NCBI GenBank assembly: GCA_032158295.1 | Contig: CM063256.1 | Location: forward strand, 2,466,034 to 2,530,033 | Direction: 5' to 3' | Source of the DNA: Pycnopodia helianthoides | Lineage: Eukaryota; Echinodermata; Asteroidea; Forcipulatida; Asteriidae | DNA length: 64,000 bases | Shown here: positions 22,777-34,149 of the stretch, in pieces | Layout of the letters: every line of letters begins with the position of its first letter | Position numbering within the stretch: the first letter of the stretch is position 1 | The notes under the pieces: model-generated | Database searches by the model: none | What the model saw: only the letters and a program-made list of their open reading frames with translations | What the model was told of the DNA's origin: nothing | Position numbers and translations under genes: made by a program

Positions 22777-23465
22777 CCGGCCGCTCAAAGGGTTAAAAAA
22801 ATACATAGCGTACCGGTGTATTTTTTGTTATGCAAATAGGGCTCGCGTAAGTTGGCGCGCCAACATGCGCATAAGCACGGATTGGCATTAGCCAACGGGT
22901 CTTAGTTGAAACCCTCAAACGAGGCATGTTGTCAGAATTTTAATATTGCCATTGTCTTAACCACATCGTACACACTGGTTGGCTCATATGCCATGAGAGA
23001 TCAAAAGCTGGACCGTGCCGCACGTCCCAGAGGGGTCGTCAATCAACATGGGACAGTGGTTCGGTTTAGAAAGGGCAGGACAAAACTCTGCCAGCCTCTC
23101 TTGTGTACAAAATTGGTCTGTCAATTGGCAAAGGATGATGAAACCAAATTATGAAAATCATTTTGTGAAGGGAAAAAAAAAGGAGCTTAAACTGTATCTG
23201 GCAATACCTGGACATCTAGACGGCACACTTGGATTTAAAGAAATTGTTGAAAACATGCAAAAGAAACCTTTTAAACCTACGAAAAAAACTTTTTATCATG
23301 TTTCTGACAACAAACTGCAGTTTTCATGTACCATTGTCCCATACAGGTGCCTCATTTAAGGGTTTTAAACATAGCCGTGTCTTTAACAACGGTTTAAGAC
23401 CACAAATACATATAAATATGATCACATGTGCACCTGAACTATAAGAATAATTCTGAATTTTTCTT
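22777..23465. other. 3' flank of the zinc-finger gene, repeats
   Basis: No AATAAA is close to the stop. 22841-22912 is repeated in the same direction at 24039-24118 ('gcgtaagttggcgcgccaacatgcg...gccaacgggtctta'), so the pair may bound a larger element. 23015-23120 matches fragments at 5720 and 52560. Confidence 0.5.
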
Positions 23466-23760
23466 TAACCCTCCTACTGTCTGACCACTCAATATCAAAC
23501 ACTGTGGTTTTGATTGATAGGTAAAGTTAAATGCAAGCCAGCTATGATATCATGTGGTGAATGCAGATCTACATAATACACAGTACACAGTCACTCCTAC
23601 TGTCTGACCATTCAATATCAAACACTGTGGTTTTGAATGATAGATGAAGTTGAATGCAAGCCAGCTATGATATCATGTGGTGAATGCAGATCTACATATG
23701 TACACAGTACACAGTCAACCCTCCTACTGTCTGACCATTCAGTATTGGACACTGCAGTTT
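23466..23760. repeat. Internally duplicated member of TTAA MITE family B
   Basis: 'TTAA-CCCTCCTACTGTCTGACCA' begins at about 23466. A block of about 117 bp ('ctactgtctgaccattcaatatcaaacactg...gcagatctacata') is then present twice in tandem and begins a third time at 23716. It has the family B end sequence seen at 11832 and 55291. Confidence 0.7.
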
Positions 23761-24610
23761 TGAATGAGGGAATGAAAGAGTGGTGACGAGGTCTTAAACA
23801 GCAGTTTAAGACCGGGCAAGCCCCGTGGCCGTGCGATACAGGTCGTTTATCACACGGCCACGACCCTGTAAAGGTCAATCTGTCGTATAAGATGTAGTCA
23901 CTACTCTTTTATTACCGTTCATAAAAACTCTTTATAAAAAAGTACAATCTGTCTGTTTCGCAAGGGGCGACACTTAATGATGGTTTGTGCGTACTTGCAT
24001 ATGCTATTATACCAGTGTAACGATTGTGGTATGCAGTTAGGGCACCCGTAAGCTTGCGCGTCAACATGCGTATGGCTATGAGTGCAGAACGCGCATAGCT
24101 AGCCAACGGGTCTTAAACTGCTCAACCTATGTCATTTTACAGCGGTTTAAGACCGGGTGAACATGATCATGTGACCGATTTTCAACCAATTGGATTGCTT
24201 GAACTGCCTGGGGTATTAAGAATGATAGGGAACAATGCCAGCCTGCTATGATTATGGTTTTTTTGTTGAATGCATATCTATAAAATAAACAGTACACATT
24301 TGTACTCTACGCAAGTAGTTCTGTGCTCAACTGTGCTACCGTAGACAACTCGTGAAGTTGCATATTTTCAACTGGATGGTCAACTCACTGGAAAAGTGTC
24401 ACTAGGGAGTACATATTACATTAAAGGAGTGGAAATAAAGAACTTGTACAGGAAAAAAACAAAATCACAAATATGAAAAAAACCAATTGGGCTGGTGGAA
24501 ACTTTATAGTCACTAGCGAAAACACAAATCGAGTATCGTCAAGCATAGTGTCCGCTTTCTTTGTATATTAATGTGATACTAGTAGGGTAGGAGTAACTGC
24601 AGCTTCATAA
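23761..24610. other. Repeat-rich intergenic DNA
   Basis: 'cagtttaagaccgggcaagccccgtggccgtgcgat' at 23800 pairs with 'atcacacggccacga' just downstream. 'gcggtttaagaccgggt' recurs at 24139. 24039-24118 is the second copy of the direct repeat at 22841. No gene recognised. Confidence 0.45.
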
Positions 24611-24810
24611 TAGAGCAAGTTCGGGTGGGCGACTAGAGTGACTAGACTTACATGTACCAGAAACCATAGAGCACAGGGAGATTGACTAGATCGACCATGC
24701 ACTGGAGCATGGTCGATCTAGTCAATTCGAGAGCTACATGTACGTCACACACTGTCACACTGTTTCTGGTTAGTCTAGTCACTCTAGTCGCCCAACCCAA
24801 CTTGCTCATA
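24611..24810. mobile_element. Foldback MITE with about 35-bp inverted ends
   Basis: 'gagcaagttcgggtgggcgactagagtgactagac' pairs with 'gtctagtcactctagtcgcccaacccaacttgctc' with two mismatches. A second, inner perfect stem ('attgactagatcgaccatgc' against 'gcatggtcgatctagtcaat') closes on a few bases near 24702. The element can form two stacked hairpins. Confidence 0.85.
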
Positions 24811-25230
24811 GCTTCTTACATTTCCCAAAATGGAATGTGACTAGACGAGTGATCAAGTACTTAATTGTTTGACGATTAGTTGTAGTTTTGCAGTTAATTG
24901 GCTCCGATAGCAACACAATTATTATTTTGTCTTAGTGTTTAATTGTCTCTTAAATGATTTTTCCTCAGCAAGTTTGCAAATCTACGTGAAACTCGCCTGG
25001 CATGTTATTGAGGCTCAAATTTTGGGGGAAAAAAATCAACAATACCACTGGGCTTGTATCTGAAAAGGCTTAATGGATCATAAATATTTTCACAAGACAA
25101 GAATCCTGACACAGTTTAACCAGCTGAGTTTTACATGCATTGAACCGTTTTTATTTGAAAAAACACCGAGACTTAAAGGGTGTAAGAGAATATGGGAATT
25201 GAAAGTATTTTTTATTACTCAATAGAATTG
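24811..25230. other. Intergenic DNA, nothing recognised
   Basis: AT-rich, with short frames only. Confidence 0.4.
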
Positions 25231-25589
25231 AAAAATAATAATAAATAAATAATAATAACTGGTTCTTATATAGCGCAGTTTACAATAACATATCAATGCG
25301 CTTTACACTTGGTCATTGGGCCAATATCATTCCTGTAATCTTTCTCAGCTCCCTGGGGAGTATGCAGCCCCGAGCTGCAGTGGCGCTCTGGAAGGCTTTT
25401 TCAAACACAATATCAACCTCTTCCCTCGCAGGTACCCATTTGTATACCCCCTGGGTGAAGAGAAGCAATTATAGTAAAGCATCTTGCTCAAGGACACAAG
25501 TGTCATGACCGGGATTCGAAACCCACACCCCGATGACTCAAACACCAGAACTTGAATACAATGCTCTAAACCGCTCGGCCAAGACACCC
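25231..25589 (-). mobile_element. tRNA-Leu-derived SINE, near full length
   Basis: Collinear with the copy at 4291-4651. Read on the minus strand: 'tggccgagcggtttagagc', CAA anticodon region 'tattcaagttctggtg', B box 'gtgggtttcgaatcccgg' (one inserted T), then the body ending 'gcgctatataagaacc' and an ATT-rich tail. The extra base in the B box and small indels show that this copy is not new. Confidence 0.88.
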
Positions 25590-25861
25590 TAAAGTATTAG
25601 ACTTAAAGTCAACATTTGAACATAATTTGTTTCTGTTCACAATATTGGACAGTGAGGTATTATTATTCAATTGAAAAACGCAAGACGCCGTACTTGTCCG
25701 GACATGAGTTAACTGGCCCGATGCTAAAATCACTGGCCTCGGGCCTGCGATCGTGTAAAATTCAAGCCCTGGTCATGGGTAAACAATATTTTGCCTTGTC
25801 TATAGTGTTTAAAACACTACCAGGATAAAGCGGGTTGATTCAGTCTGCAAAGAGTTGATGT

Positions 25862-26167
25862 TTGTTTTTGCACCGCGCCTACACAACTGAACCAAGAAAC
25901 CAGATATTCATTCATAGCCTGACCTTCGACCCCCTGTACATGTATGACTTGGCAAAGCCTTGCTTTTATGGGTGGATCAAATTACCCGTGACCTTGGATA
26001 AAATGGTGCTGTGCAAACGGGACATTGTACGGGTTACAGAGCGCATTAAGAATATAAAAGCTGGACATTATTATATCATACTAGGGCATGTTGTCCACAC
26101 ACATGGATTTGATGTACTCCAAATGGCCCAAATAAAAGAAAAAAAAGATCATTGTCCAATATTTTGA
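25862..26167 (+). CDS. Unrecognised 101-residue open frame, doubtful
   Basis: An ATG frame of 101 codons, followed closely by an AATAAA overlapping its 3' end (about 26131). The composition is protein-like (ERIKNIKAGHYYIILGHVVH), but I recognise no family, signal peptide or membrane span. It has no close copy in the window. It could be a terminal exon or chance; I lean to chance. Confidence 0.15.
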   Translation: MFLHRAYTTEPRNQIFIHSLTFDPLYMYDLAKPCFYGWIKLPVTLDKMVLCKRDIVRVTERIKNIKAGHYYIILGHVVHTHGFDVLQMAQIKEKKDHCPIF

Positions 26168-26492
26168 ATCATTGACATTTTGAAATGTTTTTTACCCCCC
26201 CTTCAAATTATTACAGTTTGTAGGTCGTAACCAACCCTCTATTGAGATGATGTGAATGTAATTGAATTGTCTATTTGTTTTGTTTTTTAAACAAGGTTTT
26301 GTGTATTAAGTTATGTGCTTTGTAAAAATACCATTCCAACATTTTCAAAGAAATAGAATAAAATATAATTTATATAGGTACATGATGAATATTCAGTGTC
26401 ATGCAAATTTGTGAAATGTCTCGCTTCAGCCCTTTCAGAGGTCGTGTCAGTTCAGGGGGTGTCCACATGTTTTGTCACCTTTAAGTTAGACT

Positions 26493-26593
26493 GAGCAGTG
26501 TTGTCTTCATGACCCCCCCCCCCCCCCCAGTTGAGGATTGGGAGTCCCCACCCACAACTGGGGATGGGGGTCACGAAGACATCACTGCTCGGT
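26493..26593. mobile_element. Small inverted-repeat element
   Basis: 'ctgagcagtgttgtcttcatgaccccc' and 'gggggtcacgaagacatcactgctcgg' are inverted ends with three mismatches. The inner 'ccccagttgaggattggg' pairs loosely with 'ccacaactggggatgggg'. It contains a poly-C run of 17. Confidence 0.7.
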
Positions 26594-26599
26594 TGGCTT

Positions 26600-26966
26600 G
26601 GAAATCACTCTAAAAATTAATGGCAATACAAACTTACTTGGTTAGAAGTAAAGCAACTTTCGATAGTATAGGCATTTGGAGAAATATTTTAATTAAAAAT
26701 ACTGTGGATATGGAAAAAGATGTCAGTTTTTATCCCCTGAAATTTGAATCTGAGGTCAGAAACGTTTCTCAGATTGTGTATTCCTATTAGGGATTATTCT
26801 TCATGCGTGGACATATTCGCTGCGGATTTTGGTGATATTTCAAAAACACGACCACCTTGTGAAATGAAATTTTCACAGGTTAGTTTTATTGTACATATCT
26901 ACATTATATAGGATTAAAACAATCAAACGGTCCCCAAAACCAAAGGTATACTTTGCCTTTAAAGGT
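26600..26966. mobile_element. TTAA MITE family C, older copy
   Basis: Collinear with the delimited element at 53727-54101 ('aatggcaatacaaacttacttggtt...tttgaatctgaggtcagaaacg...gaccaccttgtgaaatgaaattttcacagg'). The ends are eroded; the right end 'actttgcctttaaagg' is still recognisable. Confidence 0.75.
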
Positions 26967-26999
26967 GGCAAACATCTTTGTTTTTTGGAAGAGCAAATT

Positions 27000-27600
27000 A
27001 ACCCCCTCCATCTGGATGTTCAACATTTACATCCAGCAACTGACCCTTAGGAAATGCCATCATCTGTGGTGGTCATGTGACAATGTATACAACGGAAAAC
27101 CTTTTTTCTTCGTATTAACAGGATTTCGGCCACTTTATATTGGGCTTATTTTGAATTTTGAATGTGGCAATCGAAACAAGAAAAGGTGATTTTGGAGGCG
27201 CTTAAATGTTCTGGTATTGACTTTGCAGTTTTTGCACAAGGGAATAGTTTGCTGGAGGATGAGTAATGTTATGTCACTGGGGCAGGATGGGAGTGGGGGC
27301 GTGGGTAGGATTATGAGGTTTTATAACAAGACTTGCACAATGTATTAGAACACTTGACCATAATAACTGCCTTCTCTTTTTGGATGCGACATAAAGGTGT
27401 AGGTCAAGTGTATTGTGTAATGCATGTATAAAACGCAAGTGTTATTATTAACATCTCATATTCCTACCCACGCCCCCACTCCAATCCACGCCCCCCCACT
27501 CCCACTGAGCCAACCATGCCAGAAAACACCAGCAACGATAAGGGTACTTGTGGTAAAACAATAATGAGCGCTTTTGATACACCTATCAGGTATGACAATG
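27000..27600. other. Intergenic DNA with inverted short match to 45.8 kb
   Basis: 27236-27298 ('ttgctggaggatgagtaatgttatgtcactggggcaggatgggagtg') is the reverse complement of 45787-45842. 27350-27440 and 27545-27610 resemble SINE fragments. No gene recognised. Confidence 0.5.
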
Positions 27601-28032
27601 CACTATGTATGAGAATTGCGTAAGACTATTACTAAAGATTATAAAGCGCAATTTGGGTTACTGAAGCTCTGTCTATTGTTGGAAAGTGGAATACGCATTG
27701 GCGCCATTTCAGTAAGCAAATGTTTTGTGAATAACATTGATAACCATGGTCATTGTCTGCACTGATCTAATGTTGTATCAAAAGAGTTGCTTGCTGAAAT
27801 GGCGTCCAGTGCACATTTCACATTTCAGCCCCGAGTTCCCCATCCGTCACCTTCGGCGCATTTGCTTTTACGTCTTTTACATGCACATCACAAACACGCC
27901 CTCTTTTCCAGTGGAACTGCACGACATGCAAAGGCAGTGACGACGTGGCATATTATTGTTACCTTTAATTTACTGTGAAGGTGGCATATTATTGTTACAT
28001 TGTTCGCGATAATAACAAAATAATCATTAAAC
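27600..28032. repeat. Segmental duplicate of 45.93-46.62 kb (empty-site copy)
   Basis: 'gattataaagcgcaatttgggttactgaag', 'tggtcattgtctgcactgatctaatgttg', 'caccttcggcgc' and 'aacacgccctctttt' occur in the same order at 45945-46600, with the same polarity. This copy lacks the 254-bp element at 45977-46230. Confidence 0.85.
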
Positions 28033-29150
28033 CTTACCACCACTACAAAAGCCCATTAGTGCCATAGAAAAGCATAACAAGCTTTTTTGCAAGTTTATGT
28101 TTGGCGAATCTTTTTTTTTGTGAAGGAAATATTAAGCCAATCTTTTTAGATTGTTTATATTTATGATGTTTGGCGAGTCTAGTATTAGTTTGGTAATGGG
28201 CGGCCATTGAGGCAAAAAAAGACAACACAGAAAATACAAAAGCAAAAGCTAAAAGTTAAAACGAAAAAGACAAAAAAACAAACTAAAACATACATTAAAT
28301 CTCACAAATTTAGTGAAATGCAAAAAGAAAAGAAAGAAGAAGAACAAGCCAATAATGTGGACTCTGTGAAGGAGTCAATGCTGTGATTGGTCAATATGTT
28401 GATGGGGTGGGGCTTAATGGATCGGTCTATTAAACGAACAACTCGGATATGCGAATAATTATTTCATAAATAAAACCATTGGCGGAACTTCCCAACAAAG
28501 ACTGCTGATTGGCTGGTGGCCTAAACGCGCTCCGATCCACCACGCAGCACATGCGCTTTAGTTTAACTGCACCCGACGTAAACGAGATAAATCTTCCATA
28601 GTTTGGGTTTGTTTGCCGTGCATTATAGAGGAAGGCAAGGTCTGGCCCCTTCTTCCATGATACGACAGGGTGTTGGTTAAACTGAAAAGCTAATTTCATC
28701 TTTATTTATAGCGTTAAAGTTTGTACAAGTCAACTGTGAAGGGGGGGGGGAAATTAAAAACGATCTATAAACGATTGCCATTACTTAAACTCCCCATACA
28801 CAAAAGCTGGTGACTTTTTCCTCCTACCGCATGTTACGGTGTATCGCTTTGTGCGGCTGGGCGGTCCAGTGGCTAAAATTAAGGTTAACCCAGTTTCTGT
28901 AAGCTTTAGATAGTGCCATCATGTTTACGTTTACAGATGTATTTATTTGGCAAACAATTGTTTGGGGAGAAAATATAGTATCTGCTTTTCTTGCATATTA
29001 TATGATGTTAAAATAACAAAGTGACACTAATTTACATGGTACAAGTAAACGCAATTATGCAGCATTTTGCAGCAATATAATGCGTAAATTTATTTTAATT
29101 TTAATATTTTCAAAAAATGTTTTATTCTTTTTAAATTAAAACAATAGTGA
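28033..29150. other. Intergenic DNA, no gene recognised
   Basis: Poly-A-rich DNA at 28210-28350, poly-G at 28741-28750, a decayed SINE head ('tgtgcggctgggcggtccagtggc') at 28852, and AT-rich sequence to 29150. 28440-28600 has moderate GC and a CCAAT-type motif ('gattggctgg'). Confidence 0.4.
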
Positions 29151-29404
29151 TTTCACAAATATCTTGTTAAAAATAAATACATATCTCAAACACTCTTGTC
29201 ATAAAAACCGTATCAAGTTTAATCTTTAATAACAAAAGCTGTGATGTAGCTTACACCACCCTGCTTTTCCCACTAGATCTGCGAACCGTAACATTTCTTC
29301 AATTCTTACCAATCTTTTTTTTTTTAACTCCAACAATTAGGGCCTAACCTATAACATTAAAGCAACAAAACCAAATTGTACTAGATAATTATTTTTAAGA
29401 AAGG

Positions 29405-29760
29405 TTTATTTCATAGAGCTGCTGAGCACTACAACATCTTGCTTACCACATTAAGAATGTTATTTGGTTTTACCCTTTCACCGGTGTGTGAAGCACAGTA
29501 CTTCCCGAGCTCCCGAGTTCTGTTTTTTCCCCCACAGAACTCGGGGAAGTACTGAATGAATAGTGCTTTACACACATCGGTGACAGGGTAAAACCAAATA
29601 ATATTCTTTATCCCCGGTGCAAATTTAATAACACGTTAAGGTTACGAGCCAAAATACAATGACATGTGTACTATCTGGTTTCCTGCTAGTTTTTGCTTAG
29701 CAGAAGTTGTAAAGCGATATTTATTATTAACTGCTAAAGCAACTCTATGAAATTTTGCCC
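29405..29760. mobile_element. Family A element interrupted by a foldback element
   Basis: The outer ends ('tttcatagagctgct' and 'aactctatgaaat') and interior match family A. The foldback insertion lies between 'cttaccacattaag' and 'gttacgagcc'. Confidence 0.85.
29456..29630. mobile_element. 175-bp foldback element nested in family A
   Basis: Long hairpin: 'ttatttggttttaccctttcaccggtgtgtgaagcac' pairs with 'gtgctttacacacatcggtgacagggtaaaaccaaataa', then 'cagtacttcccgag' and 'gagttctg' pair with 'cagaactcggggaagtactg'. Flanked by CCACATTAAG (29446-29455) and ACACGTTAAG (29631-29640), a decayed 10-bp target duplication that is perfect in copy 2. A 9-11-bp duplication suggests a Mutator-like mechanism. 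Confidence 0.8.
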
Positions 29761-29768
29761 TGATTAGG

Positions 29769-30028
29769 ACCCCATTTCATGGCTCATGCTTACCGCCTAA
29801 TTCTGCGCCTGCGATCAACCTTCTTTCCGCTTACATGGCAAGCGCCGAATTAGCTTGGTAAGCGAAGACAGCTATAGTAACGTGGACCTTGCGTGTACTA
29901 CGCACGCGCACAAGCAAAACCTCCCTGCTATAACCCGTGAAATACGTTGACGTAAGCGCGGAACTCCCTTCTTCCGTATGCGCCGATTCTTTGCTTACGG
30001 TAAGCAGAGCCATGGAATTGGGCCCAGT
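29769..30028. mobile_element. Inverted-repeat element family D
   Basis: 'cccatttcatggctcatgcttaccg' and 'cggtaagcagagccatggaattgggccc' are inverted ends. Second copy at 40359-40602. The interior is rich in 'cttacggtaagc' and 'gcgcgca...tacgcac' palindromes. No coding sequence. Confidence 0.8.
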
Positions 30029-30178
30029 ATAGACCGTGCAAGTCTCGTGCGTATTCGAACATTTGCGACCACACTTTTGTTCAACGTACATTGCTTTAAA
30101 GACAGGATACACTTTTGGTAATTGTCAAAGACTATAGTGTCCTAAACGCGTAAGTGAAACCAAACTCACACACTTTAA

Positions 30179-31159
30179 ATGGACACACCGGCTTCGTTTG
30201 GGCTATTTTGGGGCTACAACGTAGACTAATTAAACATGATTCCAAGGGTCTTTCTCGAATGGAGAAGAATGGTTCAAAAAAAAAAAACCCATCAAATTTG
30301 GCCGTTTTTGAGCATTTTTCAAAATACGAAGGTCACGTGACTTTTCAAAACCAAAATGTGGTTCAGGAAAGTCACGTGGTCTTCAGAGTTAGTTTTACTT
30401 CCAGCCGTATAAAAGTAAATTACCGAACCAAATTTAAATATTTTTTTAAAACAATTATTCATGAGTATTTGACAAAAAAGACTATGTATTCAGATTATGG
30501 TAAATAATGATGAAAAATCGAACGTAAGATTCGCTATCAGAGAGTCCGTGCAACGGAAGCGTGTTTTACTGCGCAGCAGCATGGGAGCTAGCGGAACGTA
30601 AACTTTGTGGCATGGCCTTACAGCCGGCGCCGTGTCTCGTGGGGCCAGAGAGACAAACCACGTAGGCATGAACTTGGAGCTTGTGGGAGGGGTAGGGAGC
30701 CAGACCATTAATTGCGTTTTGTTTTACGAGGGTTTTAGTCTGTAGCCCTAGCTGTTATCCAATAACTGTTGTCACGTTAAGTGATTCCTGCGCTACACAC
30801 ACGGCGGGACGACGACGAATAGCTGCACGATATCCACAGAATACAAGTTGGTGTGTACCGGAATGCACTGACGTGTGTTTATGTCGGTTTTTGAAGACTG
30901 GATTCTCATGCCTTGCTTTTGTTATAATTAATAGTAAACAGACCACCGGTCTACTTACAACAATTTCACGTAAACTTGACAGTTGCAACGGCTGGAAAAG
31001 CGTATACGCTGACCTTTGACTGCGTTTTGTTTTGTTTCTCAAATTTTTCGTTAATTACGTGATATTTTGATGATTTTTTGTTTACAACAACCATCTAAAA
31101 ATTATTGTCTGTGATTTCCACATCACCAAATTAGGTAAACAGTAAGCCGGTGTGTCCCT
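30179..31159. mobile_element. 981-bp TTAA element, absent from the paralogous segment
   Basis: Flanked by TTAA (30175-30178 and 31160-31163). Ends are ATGGACACACCGGCTT... and ...AAGCCGGTGTGTCCCT, 16-bp inverted repeats with one mismatch. Paralogous copy 2 has a single TTAA at the corresponding place (aactcacttacTTTAAtgggtcc, about 41043-41062), which is the empty site. TTAA duplication is diagnostic of piggyBac-type integration. The interior encodes no recognisable transposase, so it is non-autonomous or decayed; the short minus-strand frames at 30490-30708 and 30755-31042 lie inside it and look spurious. Confidence 0.9.
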
Positions 31160-31390
31160 TTAACGGGTCCAAATGTTCGAATACAGGTGAGACTTAGACT
31201 TGCACAGTCTATTGGTAACCATGCTTATCGTATAAACTGTATTTTATTTTGTCATCCATCTCACATGCTGTTTAATTTTGTGTGATAAAACTTAATTTAA
31301 ACTAAAAACTTGAGAAACCTTACTGATAGAAACCATAATTGCAGTAGCCTGGAAACATTGTACAACCTGATATCATGGTTGCCATGGGCA

Positions 31391-32640
31391 TCAATTCGGG
31401 GGGGGGGGGCAGGGGGACACATCCCCACTATCTGAGGGGTGGGCCGGACACTACATCAAAATGTGTTTCCCCCAGGTTTTTTGTGAAAACTCGTGTATCT
31501 CATATAAGGCACTTTAATGTGCCATCTCAAGACTATTAGATCAAAACTCTTGTAGCTCCTCAAGTTGCAAGCAAGAGGACTTAAGAAGGTTATTGTCTAC
31601 TGTGTGTTTACATACGGCGATGCGCTGTCTGTAAAGCTTAACAATTTTGTCACCTGCCCAAAACCGCTCGGCCATTTAAATACTCACTAGGCATGGACCG
31701 CCCGAGAACGATCATGTTTCTCTGTGTGGTGCAGACCGTATTGGACACGTAAAATGCTTTATGCACCATATAATGTACACTAAACAGCTACGATGCTTTA
31801 ATACTTTCGCTTGGCTTTTGCACGTTATCATTGACATCAGCATTTTCCCAACGTTTCAGGTCAACGTTATAGTTTCATAGTTACACTATAATAAGCACAA
31901 TGACAATATCACACAAGTTTAAAATTCATACCCAAGTTAAACTTTTAATTTAATTTTTAAACACTACGATTATTGTGTGACGCTACTTTCGCAAAATAAA
32001 GGATTATTGATAGAATGCCTGGCTGGGTTTATTGCCGCCCACTTTCTCAAGGTTACGTCCATATGCATTGCGCTCTAGTTAATTTATGGGATAAACTTTC
32101 TTTTGAGCCAGTTGATGTTAATAATTCCAGTAAAATTAAAAGATCGATATGAATCAAAAGTGCTGAAAAGGTGCGTCTATTTCTCTATTTTTAGGCATAC
32201 GGAGGCTTGCTTTTTTTTTTACCCCCAAAACGCCAAAGCTCAGAGCTTCTGGGGGCCTCGCCTCCTGGACCCCACGGGCCGTAATGCCGGCCACTGGACC
32301 CCTCCCGCCGTTACGTTGTTTTGAGCCCCCCCCCAAGCTATAACCCCGGGCGGGCCGTTGCTGTCGATGATGCAAATCAACAAGTAATGCAGGAAGTTGG
32401 TCAACGTACAAATATTAATTTCAAAACAGTTTTATATTCATCGTTAACGAAGAAGAGATGTTGTGGGATAGTTCATGAAGGACCCCGTTAACCCTTTAGC
32501 CATGCACTGGACCACCCGGCCGCCCAAAGTGGTACACTGTTACACGCGGTAGGAGAAATCGCTCACCAGCTTGTGTTTATTTGGAGAAATAAAAGTAACA
32601 TCAAAATGAACTAGATCAAGTCAATAGCAATCATTTTTAG
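31391..32640. other. Intergenic DNA, no gene recognised
   Basis: Poly-G at 31400-31410 and poly-T at 32210. The GC-rich island 32225-32360 ('gggggcctcgcctcctggacccc...cggccactggacccctcccgccg') looks like a dispersed repeat fragment. Short frames only. Confidence 0.4.
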
Positions 32641-32960
32641 TTTCCCCCTTTCACAGTTGCCTGCTAAATGTTAACGCTAATGATGATTGCATAATTGTCG
32701 CTCTTATCAACACCACGCTCCATAGTAGCCAAAAATGTAATTTTCTTTCATCATGAGAGCTAATGCCTTAGCAATTAATCAGTATGAGCATTTGATGCCA
32801 CGTAAAAGCCCTCACAAAAGCATAATTGTGTATTGCACTAAAAATAACCGCCATCAAATTTACCGATAACCGAGAGGCACTTATTGCTCCCAAGGACTTA
32901 TCATTTTTTCGAATTGAAATAAGCTGTAATTATCAAATAAAAATATTAACGAAAAGTTCA
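32640..32960 (+). repeat. Inverted paralog of 41.93-42.17 kb
   Basis: 'tatcaacaccacgctccatagtagccaaaaatgtaattttctttcatcatgag' and 'gcaattaatcagta...gcatttgatgcc' are the reverse complement of sequence at 42010-42155. The rest of the duplicated block is in direct orientation, so this part was inverted during or after duplication. Confidence 0.75.
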
Positions 32961-33139
32961 AAACAGTAGCAGCAGCTGTTTGGCTATTATAGTCTCGTTC
33001 TCAGTCCAAAGGTACATGCCAATGTATTGTTGAGTCAGGGGCCAGACTACACCGTCCTTGGTAGTCTGGTCCCTAGTGTAACTTATTGTTAATATTCAGT
33101 ATAGTTCGGTCTCGAAGCCATACTAGGCCTATATCCCAC

Positions 33140-33935
33140 AATTCCATTTTCGCACATATTATATTGCGTATCATCGCATAAAACTTACCTGCATGGTCAA
33201 ACATTGCACAATTATGTAAAGATCGAATACCAGTTGCAGAATCGCACAAAAATCGCACATATCGCAAATAATCGCATAATATGATAAACATCGCAAATAT
33301 ATTTTTGAAAGTCACACATATGACAAGTATCGTATACATAAAACGGAGACATTATCTGACACAAATATGTATAGATTATCGTACATATATTTCTGAAAGT
33401 CGCACATTATGACAAAATGTCGCATACATACAACGGACATTATCGGACACAACGCCCCGGTTCCTGGTTTGATTGGCAGCATATTGCGCCACAGCACCTT
33501 GTAAACCATTACATGGTGCTATGTAAAGGAAAAAGGGTCCCATACTTCAAAACGTAGCTCCACATTATACCTTGCAGGAAAAATACCGAGCGCTTTGAGA
33601 CGCCCATCGGACGTAATAAAGCGCTATATAAAAACTGCGTATGATTATTATTAAATACGTAGATTATCGCACATATATTTTTGAAAGTCGCACATGAATG
33701 ACAAATATTGCATACATACAACGGAAATCGCCCACAAATGTGAAGATGATCGCACATATATATTTAAAATTGCACATAGGCCTATGACAACTATTTCATA
33801 CATACAACGGACATCGCGCACACACACATCGATTATCGCACATGTATTATTTGAAAGTTGCACACATAGCCTACTGACAAATATCGCATAGATACGAACA
33901 CATCGCACACAAATACACCGACTATCGAATAATTA
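33140..33935. repeat. Degenerate 75-87-bp minisatellite, split by a SINE
   Basis: Repeating units of the form 'gattatcgcacatatatttttgaaagtcgcacat...gacaaatatcgcatacatacaacggacatcg' start near 33290, 33373, 33661, 33745, 33831 and 33918. The units differ by 10-25 percent by eye. The run is broken at 33459-33652 by a SINE 3' part. Open minus-strand frames here are repeat translations. Confidence 0.85.
33459..33652 (+). mobile_element. 5'-truncated tRNA-derived SINE inside the minisatellite
   Basis: Body 'gccccggttcctggtttgattggcagcatattgcgccacagcaccttgtaaacc', then 'ccttgcaggaaaaataccgagcgctttgagacgcccatcgg' and 'gcgctatata' with a TATTATTA tail. No tRNA head, so it inserted 5'-truncated, as LINE-driven copies often do. 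Confidence 0.85.
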
Positions 33936-33962
33936 TTATTGTAACGTTTGATATGCCATAGG

Positions 33963-34118
33963 CCCTTTTCGAATCCACGGCTTCGGCTCCGGATTGGGCT
34001 TCAGGCCCAGTTTTCTTGTCTGAAGCCCTGACCGCAAAGCATGCGTAAGTTAAAATAATTGAGGAAGCCTAGCTAGCCTGAGCCAATTTTGGAGCCGAAG
34101 CCGTGAATTCGAAAAGGG
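33963..34118. mobile_element. 156-bp MITE with 28-bp inverted ends
   Basis: 'cccttttcgaatccacggcttcggctcc' and 'ggagccgaagccgtgaattcgaaaaggg' pair with one mismatch; an inner 'ggcttcagg...cctgaagcc'-like pair also exists. It lies about 215 bp upstream of the lectin 1 start and is not present at the same distance from lectin 2. Confidence 0.85.
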
Positions 34119-34149
34119 TCAAAGTTTACTACCGCATATTACAATGCAT

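Larger units (their letters stand above)
29150..31390. repeat. Segmental duplication, copy 1 (paired with 39.12-41.29 kb)
   Basis: Collinear matches in the same order and orientation: 'aaacactcttgtcataaaa...cgtatcaagt', 'cccactagatctgcgaaccgta', the family A element with its foldback insertion, the 'catttcatggctc...gcagagccatgg' element, 'gtattcgaacatttgcgacca', and 31165-31390 ('gttcgaataca...ttgcacagtctattggtaaccatgcttat...ctggaaacattgtacaa'). It differs from copy 2 by a 981-bp insertion (30179-31159) and lacks the 117-bp insertion present in copy 2. Confidence 0.92.

Noticed and set aside
26953..28228. Open frames of 60-80 codons between 26.9 and 28.3 kb
   Set aside because: They overlap MITE and segmental-duplication sequence, and the duplicate at 46 kb does not conserve the frames.
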